Source: Solimonas aquatica
GTDB lineage: Bacteria > Pseudomonadota > Gammaproteobacteria > Nevskiales > Nevskiaceae
Reading direction: 5' to 3'
NCBI RefSeq assembly: GCF_900111015.1
Contig: NZ_FOFS01000011.1
Location: forward strand, 1 to 64,000
DNA length: 64,000 bases
This document shows positions 58,096 through 64,000 of this stretch, one piece after another. Numbering within the stretch: the first letter of the stretch is position 1; each line of letters starts with the position of its first letter. Under the pieces are notes generated by a model that was not told the DNA's origin, made no database searches, and saw nothing but the letters and a program-made list of their open reading frames with translations. The position numbers were made by a program, and so were the translations under genes.

Positions 58096-59544
58096 CTACC
58101 GGGCCGGCGCAGCTGCGTGTGGACCTACAGCTGTGTTGGGCCACAGCACCGCATGCGGCACATGATCCGGCGACAGTTGCTCGCGCCGGGTGCCGGCGAC
58201 GAAGGCCGGAGCGTGGTCGCCCACCACCACCAGGGCGGTATCGTGGCGCCTGGCCATCATCTCGGCCAGCGATTGCATGAGCAGATGGTGCAGCTTGGCC
58301 AGGCGGCATTCCTGTTCGTCGCCGGCCGTGGTCGGGCTCTGGCTGCAGTCCACGGCGGCGCGCGGGTCCTGGCTTTCATAAATCGGCAGGTGCGCATTGA
58401 GACTCAGCCAGTACACGAACTGCCTGGCGTGCGCGGGATCGTCGAGCTGGCGGCCGATCAGCGCGGGAACGTCGCCATCGCAGACGCCGGGGAAGGTGGC
58501 GCCGCAGCGGGACTCGCGGCCCAGGCGCGTGAGCAGCTCGCGGTCGAACAGGCGCTCGGTGAAGCCCAGCTGCGGATACCAGTGCAGGCGGTTGAACATG
58601 CTGCCGCGATAACCGTGCATCGCCACGCTGTGATAGCCCAGCGCGGCCAGCTGATGGGGCAGGCAGTGATCGAGCTGGATGCGCGGATCGGGCAGGCGGA
58701 TGGAGCTGCTGCGCAGGCCGCAGAGTTCGCGCAGCTCGCCGTTGACGGTGGAGCCCTGGAACAGGGTCTCGCCCAGCTCCAGCCGGAGGTCCGGACGCTG
58801 CGCGGCCAGCTGCGTCAGCGGTGCGGTGATCAGCGCGCGCGCGCGCTCGTCCTTGAACCAGCCCCAGGATTCCACCACCACCAGCACCAGCTTCGGCGGC
58901 AGCTGCTGCTGCGCGAGGCCGGCGACGATGGGCGCGCTGGCGCGTTCCGGCGCCGGGCTCAGCGTCAGCGGCTGCGAGTTGCCCAGCTGGTGGCGCAGCT
59001 CGCGCAGGATGAAGGCGCCCGGCGAGCCGGCCACGTTCACGGAGGTGACGGCGCGGTCCATGCCGGTGAGCAGGTTCGGCGACAGCGCCAGATCCGCGCC
59101 CAGCACCAGCAGTGTCAGCAGCAGTGCGCAGCTGCTTTCGCGGACGCGTGCCGCGCCGGGCGCGCGCAGGCGCAGCATCAGCCCGGCCAGCGCGGTGGAG
59201 CCCAGCAGCACCACCGCGACAATCGGCAGCACGAAGGACGGCGCCAGATTGAACAGCTCCTGCGTGGTTTCCAGCACCTTGCTCAGATCGAACTGGTAGG
59301 TGGGTGCCACCGTCATCGCCAGATCGGCGATCAGGGTCAGGGCCAGCGCCGGCAGGCCCAGCCACCAGGGCAGCCAGGGAATCAGGATGCCCAGGGCCAG
59401 GTAGTCGAGATTGGCCAGGGTGTGGCTCACGCCCAGATAACGGGCGATGAGATTCATCAGCAGATCGGGCAGCAGGCCATAGGCCAGCGCGCTGCGCAGC
59501 AAGACGCGCAGCCAGGACGGCTCGGGTTCGAAATAGCGCCTCAT
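58096..59544 (-). CDS. Membrane-anchored sulfatase/LTA-synthase-like phosphotransferase or hydrolase
   Basis: About four N-terminal membrane segments (to about residue 150) are followed by a periplasmic alkaline-phosphatase-fold domain. Recognisable points are LVLVVVESWGWF, the nucleophile region in FQGSTVNGELRELCGL (Thr or Ser), HGYRGSMFNR and the C-terminal metal site VVVGDHAPAF. This layout is shared by lipoteichoic acid synthases, OpgB and phosphoethanolamine transferases. The exact substrate is unknown. It overlaps the acyltransferase gene upstream by ATGA, suggesting joint modification of an envelope glycan. Confidence 0.78.
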   Translation of the reverse strand: MRRYFEPEPSWLRVLLRSALAYGLLPDLLMNLIARYLGVSHTLANLDYLALGILIPWLPWWLGLPALALTLIADLAMTVAPTYQFDLSKVLETTQELFNLAPSFVLPIVAVVLLGSTALAGLMLRLRAPGAARVRESSCALLLTLLVLGADLALSPNLLTGMDRAVTSVNVAGSPGAFILRELRHQLGNSQPLTLSPAPERASAPIVAGLAQQQLPPKLVLVVVESWGWFKDERARALITAPLTQLAAQRPDLRLELGETLFQGSTVNGELRELCGLRSSSIRLPDPRIQLDHCLPHQLAALGYHSVAMHGYRGSMFNRLHWYPQLGFTERLFDRELLTRLGRESRCGATFPGVCDGDVPALIGRQLDDPAHARQFVYWLSLNAHLPIYESQDPRAAVDCSQSPTTAGDEQECRLAKLHHLLMQSLAEMMARRHDTALVVVGDHAPAFVAGTRREQLSPDHVPHAVLWPNTAVGPHAAAPAR

Positions 59545-60647
59545 GACACGACCACCGGTGCGTCTGCGGGCTTGCGCGGACTCCAGCGTCGCGCCAGATA
59601 CTGCCGCAGGCGCGACTCCAGCAACTCATAGCTGACCCAGGCCACCGCCCAGCTCAGCAGCAGGCTGGCGAGGGTGAAGACCACGAACGTCAGCTCCGGA
59701 CCCAGCACCGGCAGCAGCTTGGGCACCAGGCTGCGCTTGAGCGGCCACATCAGCACCGCATGCCAGAGATAGAAGCTGTAGCTGACCGTGGCGGTGAACT
59801 GGATGGGCCGCCAGCGCAGCGCCGCGATCAGCAGGCCGCGTCCGGCAACCACCGCGTCGAACAAAATCAGGCCCAGGAAGAAGGACAGCACCAGCAGCGC
59901 CGCGTACCAGGCATTCAGATGGGCCTGCGCGCGCGAGTAGTCCAGCACCAGGGTCTGCCAGACCACCACCAGCGCCACGAAGCTCAGCGCCGGCGGCACG
60001 CGCCGCATCCAGGGCGAAATCAGCTGTTCGCGCCACAGGCAGATGCCGATGCCGGCGAAGAAGAACATCGCGGTGGCCGAGCGCGAGAACAGCAGGAAAC
60101 CCACGGCGAGGGCAAACGCCGCCGCCGCCGCCGGCCGGCCGCGGTGATAGAGCACGAAGGCCCAGGCGGCCGCGAGATAGAACGCCATCTCGAAGGACAG
60201 CGACCAGGACACGTTGAGCACGATCGGCAGCTGGAACACGCCGGGCAGGAACAGCAGATTGGCCAGGATGTGCAGCGGCCAGCTCCAGGCCGGCGTCTCG
60301 GCAAACATTTCCACGTGCCGCCAGATGCCGAACACGCACAGCGGAATCAGCACGCCGATGTAAGCCGGATACACGCGCAGCAGGCGGTCGATGAGAAAGC
60401 CCGGCACGCTGGCCTTGCGGATCAGGGTCTCCGTGATCAGATAGCCGCTGATCATGAAGAACATCTCCAGGCCGATGCGCAGGCTGCCGAAGACGTGATC
60501 GGCGAAACTGCCGGGCGCCACGACCAGCGCGCCGGTCTGCGCGGCGCCCAGGTAGGCGTGATAGACCAGCACCATCAAGGCGCCGGCGCCGCGCAGTCCG
60601 TGTATGTATGGGTTATAGCCGCGAGGCGTCGCTGTGGTGGCGCTCAA
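59541..60647 (-). CDS. Acyltransferase-3 family membrane protein (OafA/YrhL-like)
   Basis: A 368-residue protein with about ten membrane segments. Family motifs include YIHGLRGAGALMVLVYHAYLG (with the conserved Arg and His), EMFFMISGYLITETLIRK, RLLRVYPAY and YSFYLWHAVLMWP. Such enzymes O-acetylate lipopolysaccharide, exopolysaccharide or peptidoglycan. It lacks the SGNH extension of some OafA forms. It is the first gene of a two-gene operon with the sulfatase-like protein. Confidence 0.87.
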   Translation of the reverse strand: MSATTATPRGYNPYIHGLRGAGALMVLVYHAYLGAAQTGALVVAPGSFADHVFGSLRIGLEMFFMISGYLITETLIRKASVPGFLIDRLLRVYPAYIGVLIPLCVFGIWRHVEMFAETPAWSWPLHILANLLFLPGVFQLPIVLNVSWSLSFEMAFYLAAAWAFVLYHRGRPAAAAAFALAVGFLLFSRSATAMFFFAGIGICLWREQLISPWMRRVPPALSFVALVVVWQTLVLDYSRAQAHLNAWYAALLVLSFFLGLILFDAVVAGRGLLIAALRWRPIQFTATVSYSFYLWHAVLMWPLKRSLVPKLLPVLGPELTFVVFTLASLLLSWAVAWVSYELLESRLRQYLARRWSPRKPADAPVVVS

Positions 60648-60885
60648 GTGTGAACCCGTGTTGGAGAGGCGGCAGCCGTTTCCCCCATGAAGACAGCCGC
60701 GCCGGCGCTTATCCTCGCACAGTGCCCGTCAGCCGCCCAGCCGCGCGGGCACGACGATTGCCAATGGCACCGCGCTGCGGCAACCTGCCGACCATCTCCC
60801 GATCATTATCACCCAGCATGTCCATCCTGATCGCGGCGCCAGGCCCCGCGACGGCCGCGCGCTGCGCAGCCCCGAGCCCCTTGCC

Positions 60886-62271
60886 ATGAAATGGCTGCGT
60901 CGCCTCAGCTTCGCCCTGCTGCTGACGCTGGCGCAGTCCAGCGCCGCACGGCTGAGCATGCCGGGAGTGTTCGGCGATCACATGGTGCTGCAGCAGCATC
61001 GCCCCATGGTCTTCTACGGCTCGGCGCCGTCCGGCGCCACGGTGCGCGTGCAGGCCGGTGCGGCGCAGGGCAGCACCGAGGCCGACAGCGAGGGCCGCTG
61101 GCAGCTGCGCCTGCCGCCGCCGGAGCCGGGCGCGGCCTTCGAGGTCAGCGTGCGCTGCGCGGACGAGGAACTGCGCTTCCGCGACGTGGTGGCCGGCGAG
61201 GTCTGGCTGATCTCCGGGCAGTCGAACATGGAGTGGCCGCTGAATTTCCTGCCGGACAGCAAGGACGACATCGCCGGCGCCGCCAATGCGCAGCTGCGCC
61301 TGATGCTGATCGGCCACCAGCGCCGCGTGAAGGCCGATGTCAGCGACGTGCCGGGGCGCTGGGCGCCGGCCACGCCGGAAACCGTGGCGGGCTTTTCGGC
61401 CGTGGGTTTCTATTTCGGTCAGGCCCTGCAGCAGGAACTCAAGGTGCCGGTCGGCATCATCCAGGCCACCTGGGGCGGCAGCAATATCGAACCCTGGATT
61501 CCGCGCGACGCCTGGCTGCAGACCCAGCGAGCCGGCGAACTCAAGCCCAGCGACATGGGCGGCGGCTTCCTGTGGCTGGGCAGCATGTACAACGGCATGG
61601 TCCATGCACTCACCGGCTATACCCTGCACGGTGTGCTCTGGTACCAGGGCGAGTCCAATGTGAAGAACGGCGAACGCTATCTGCCCAAGTTTCTGACCCT
61701 GATCCGCGGCTGGCGCGCGGCCTGGCAGGCGCCGCAGCTGCCGTTCTATTACGCGCAGCTGGCGCCTTTCGAGGAAAAGCTGGGCGGCGCCAAGCTGCCG
61801 CCGCTGTGGCAGGTGCAGACCCGGGTGCGTGAACGCGTGCCCGGCACCGGCATCGTGCCCACCCAGGATCTGAACCCGGAACTGAACGTGCATCCGCGCC
61901 GCAAGCGCGAGGTGGCGCAGCGCTTTCTCCGGCTGGTGCTGGCGCGCGAATACGGACGCGAGGGCCTGGTGGAAGGGCCGCGCCTGAGCGGCCTCAGTCG
62001 CGAAGGCGGCGTGCTGCGCCTGCGGTTCGTCGACGCCCAGGGCCTGCAGGTGCGCAACGAGGAGCAGGCCACCGGCTTCGAGATCGCCGGCGCCGATGGG
62101 GTGTTCAAGCCGGCTTATGCGCGGATCGATGGCGAGAGCATCGTGCTGCGCAGCGCACAGGTGCCGCAGCCGCAGCAGGCGCGCTATGCCTGGGACTTCG
62201 AACTGGCGACCATGGCCAATGTCGTCAACGCCGCCGACCTGCCGCTGCTGCCCTTCTCCAGCCCGCCCTAG
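60886..62271 (+). CDS. Sialate O-acetylesterase-like secreted esterase
   Basis: A signal peptide (LSFALLLTLAQSSAA) leads to a SASA-type SGNH esterase: FGDHMVLQQHRPMVFYGSA, the nucleophile block SGQSNMEWP, IQATWGGSNIEPWIP, GVLWYQGESNV and the catalytic histidine region LNVHPRRKREVAQR. A C-terminal beta domain follows. Such enzymes remove O-acetyl groups from sialic acids or plant polysaccharides such as xylan. Divergent from an acyltransferase-3 gene, it might work on acetylated envelope sugars, but this is speculative. Confidence 0.87.
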   Translation: MKWLRRLSFALLLTLAQSSAARLSMPGVFGDHMVLQQHRPMVFYGSAPSGATVRVQAGAAQGSTEADSEGRWQLRLPPPEPGAAFEVSVRCADEELRFRDVVAGEVWLISGQSNMEWPLNFLPDSKDDIAGAANAQLRLMLIGHQRRVKADVSDVPGRWAPATPETVAGFSAVGFYFGQALQQELKVPVGIIQATWGGSNIEPWIPRDAWLQTQRAGELKPSDMGGGFLWLGSMYNGMVHALTGYTLHGVLWYQGESNVKNGERYLPKFLTLIRGWRAAWQAPQLPFYYAQLAPFEEKLGGAKLPPLWQVQTRVRERVPGTGIVPTQDLNPELNVHPRRKREVAQRFLRLVLAREYGREGLVEGPRLSGLSREGGVLRLRFVDAQGLQVRNEEQATGFEIAGADGVFKPAYARIDGESIVLRSAQVPQPQQARYAWDFELATMANVVNAADLPLLPFSSPP

Positions 62272-62301
62272 GCGGCCTCATCACCATCCCCCGAACCCCT
62301 C

Positions 62302-63039
62302 TTGAACGCCGCCAAAGACCCTTCGAGCCCTCCGGTTTCCTATGCCGAGCTGACGGTCCAGCATCGCAGCTGGCTGGGGCGCTTCAGCCATCGCGCGCGC
62401 TTCGATCTGGCCCAGCGCCTGCTGGCGCCGCAAGCCGGCGAGCACGTGCTGGACTACGGTGCCGGCGATGCCTATCTGCTGTGTCTGATGCACGCCCGGC
62501 AGCCGCAGGCGCGGTACAGCGCCTACGAGCCCTATCCGGCGATGGCGCAGCAGGCGCGCGCGCGGCTGCAGGCGCAGATGCCGGAGGCGTCCCTGTTCTG
62601 CACGCGCGAGGAGCTGCAAAACCAGCGCTGCGACAAGCTGGTCTGCTGCGAGGTGCTGGAGCATCTGCAGGAACCGGAGCTGGCGCAGGTGTTCGCGGAT
62701 TTCCGGCAGCTGCTCGATGCAGAGGGGCGTCTGCTGCTGTCGGTGCCGGTGGAAGTGGGGCCGGTGGCCCTGGTCAAGCATCTGGTGCGCATGCGTGGCG
62801 CCCAGGCGCGGCGCACGCCGCTGCGCCATGTGCTGGCCGCCGCATTCGGACGCGTGCGCGAGCTGCCGCGTCCGGCGCAAGGCCGCTACATCTACGCGCA
62901 CCTGGGTTTTGATCATCGGGCTCTGCGCCGGCGCCTGGCGCAGGAGGGTTTCGTGATCGAGACCGAGCATTTCTCGCCGCTGCCCTGGCTGCGCGACTGG
63001 GGCAATTCGCAGGTGTTCTGGCTGTGCCGCAAGGCCTGA
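62302..63039 (+). CDS. Class I SAM-dependent methyltransferase
   Basis: The SAM motif VLDYGAGDAYLLCLM and motif post-I (YSAYEPYPAM) with CCEVLEHLQEPELAQ mark a Rossmann-fold methyltransferase of 245 residues. The start is TTG, as no in-frame ATG precedes the domain; the ribosome-binding site is weak. The substrate is unknown. It lies 30 bases after the esterase gene and is probably cotranscribed. Confidence 0.8.
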   Translation: MNAAKDPSSPPVSYAELTVQHRSWLGRFSHRARFDLAQRLLAPQAGEHVLDYGAGDAYLLCLMHARQPQARYSAYEPYPAMAQQARARLQAQMPEASLFCTREELQNQRCDKLVCCEVLEHLQEPELAQVFADFRQLLDAEGRLLLSVPVEVGPVALVKHLVRMRGAQARRTPLRHVLAAAFGRVRELPRPAQGRYIYAHLGFDHRALRRRLAQEGFVIETEHFSPLPWLRDWGNSQVFWLCRKA

Positions 63040-63084
63040 GGCGCCTCGCTGGCATTGTCACGGCATCGGGATAGACTGCGAGGC

Positions 63085-63744
63085 ATGGACACCGCGCCCG
63101 AGAAACTGCCTGCCGCCGCCAGCACCGGCGAGCTCAGCGCGCGCGGCGGCGAAGCCCGCCAGAACCTGAGCGTGGACGCCTGGGCGCAGGCGGCGCTGGA
63201 GGCCATGGCCAGCGGCGGCCTGGAGGCGGTGGCGGTGGAGCCGCTGGCGCGCCGCCTGGGCGTGACCAAGGGCAGCTTCTACTGGCACTTCCCCAATCGC
63301 GAGGCCCTGCTGCATGCGGCCCTGGCGCTCTGGGAGCGCAGCGAGACCGACGACATCCTGCAGCGCGTGGGGCCGGAGCCTGATCCCTACCAGCGCATCG
63401 TCAAGCTGTTCAAGGCCGCCAACGCCAGCTATCGCTCGGGCCGACTGTATCTGGCCATCGCCGCCGCCGAAGACAAGCCCATGGTGCAGGAAGTGGTGCG
63501 GCGCGTCTCCGAGCGGCGCATGAGCTATCTCTACGACTGCTATCGCGCCCTGGGCTTCGAGGAGCCGCAGGCGCGGCACTGGGCGCGCTTTGCCTACGCC
63601 ACCTTCATGGGCAATCTGCAGATCGGTCGCGACACGCCGGAGCTGATGCCCAATGGCGCCGAGTTCAGCGAATACGTGAAGCTGATGATCCGCGTGCTGA
63701 TTCCGCACGAGGCGGGCACGGCATCTGCTGACGCGGGAGGCTGA
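63085..63744 (+). CDS. TetR-family transcriptional regulator
   Basis: A helix-turn-helix at about residues 30–75 (AWAQAALEAMASGGLEAVAVEPLARRLGVTKGSFYWHFPNREALLHAALALWE) and a C-terminal helical domain identify a TetR protein of 219 residues. It lies 39 bases upstream of a FadE-type acyl-CoA dehydrogenase gene on the same strand, so it may respond to acyl-CoA. ATG 63085 follows a GCGAGGC purine stretch. Confidence 0.87.
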   Translation: MDTAPEKLPAAASTGELSARGGEARQNLSVDAWAQAALEAMASGGLEAVAVEPLARRLGVTKGSFYWHFPNREALLHAALALWERSETDDILQRVGPEPDPYQRIVKLFKAANASYRSGRLYLAIAAAEDKPMVQEVVRRVSERRMSYLYDCYRALGFEEPQARHWARFAYATFMGNLQIGRDTPELMPNGAEFSEYVKLMIRVLIPHEAGTASADAGG

Positions 63745-63783
63745 TCCAACCCTCGCGGTCCCCCGGATGAAGGAGCGATGTGC

Positions 63784-64000
63784 ATGACCGTCACGATCCT
63801 CCTGCTCGGTTTCGCCTGTGCCTGGCTGCTGGCTTTCGTCGGCGCCGCGCTCTGGTCGTGGACGCTGGGGGGCGCCCTGCTGCTCTTGCTGCTGGCGCTG
63901 TTCGACGCCCTGAGTCCCGGCGCGCTGATCGTTCTGGCGGCGCTGGGGGCGCTGCTGGCGCTGCTGCTGCATCTGCCGGCGCTGCGGCGCAATGTGCTCT
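63784..64000 (+). CDS. fadE: Start of a FadE-type acyl-CoA dehydrogenase (truncated by window edge)
   Basis: The 72 visible residues begin MTVTILLLGFACAWLLAFVG and contain two hydrophobic segments followed by LPALRRNVL, as in FadE, whose N-terminal membrane helices precede the dehydrogenase domain. AGGAG is eight bases before ATG 63784; ATG 63778 would be too close to it. The catalytic domain lies beyond the window, so the assignment is provisional. Confidence 0.6.
   Translation, partial: MTVTILLLGFACAWLLAFVGAALWSWTLGGALLLLLLALFDALSPGALIVLAALGALLALLLHLPALRRNVL

Overview
The window is high-GC chromosomal DNA of a gammaproteobacterium. The gene order rph–rdgB–hemW, type-B ribosomal protein L31, SufE, HemW, MsrPQ, acyclic-terpene utilisation genes, an alcohol-forming fatty acyl-CoA reductase and tandem secreted subtilisins together suggest a lipid- and terpene-degrading environmental bacterium, perhaps near Nevskiales/Solimonadaceae or Xanthomonadales. 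This is inferred from gene content only; no rRNA gene is present to settle it.

Region 1 (1–2.2 kb) is accessory DNA of visibly lower GC: the 3' end of an IS3-family transposase, then the tail of an integron cassette array. There are two complete attC sites, one attC truncated by the IS, one truncated at the array end, and three cassettes with unrecognised products. A SnoaL-like gene remnant follows. Region 2 (2.2–11.4 kb) holds small membrane and orphan proteins, a divergent ClpP, RarD and three cyclic-di-GMP/PAS signalling genes. Region 3 (11.5–24.9 kb) is an acyclic terpene (citronellol/geraniol) catabolic locus: an acyl-CoA dehydrogenase (AtuD-like), a PECR-like SDR, a hydratase (AtuE-like), AtuA, a TetR regulator, and geranyl-CoA carboxylase. 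The carboxylase biotin-carboxylase and biotin-carrier parts are separate genes, parted by a palindromic dispersed repeat. A PQQ- and heme-containing alcohol dehydrogenase follows, suited to the first oxidation of a terpene alcohol.

Region 4 (25–32 kb) has two tandem subtilisin-like exoproteases, then citrate synthase, short-form malic enzyme and L31 on the minus strand. Region 5 (32–36.7 kb) is a chain of overlapping minus-strand genes, msrP–msrQ–rph–(GNAT–RdgB fusion)–hemW plus a small CPXCG protein. Region 6 (36.8–57.3 kb) carries SufE, a QmcA/NfeD pair, TrhA, several SDRs, a two-domain fatty acyl-CoA reductase, DAHP synthase, an HD-GYP protein, an LysR regulator, propionyl-CoA synthetase, a PTPS-type enzyme and a ferredoxin-reductase-like flavoprotein. 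A 265-bp MITE-like element sits exactly between two convergent stop codons at 47.3–47.6 kb.

Region 7 (57.3–58.0 kb) is a 0.7-kb non-coding element built of two inverted, diverged copies of the same hairpin-rich unit. Stem sequences differ completely between copies while pairing and loops are kept. It is the most unusual structure in the window. Region 8 (58.1–64 kb) has a sulfatase/acyltransferase envelope pair, a sialate O-acetylesterase, a methyltransferase, a TetR regulator and the start of a FadE-type acyl-CoA dehydrogenase cut by the window edge. No rRNA, tRNA or CRISPR array was recognised.
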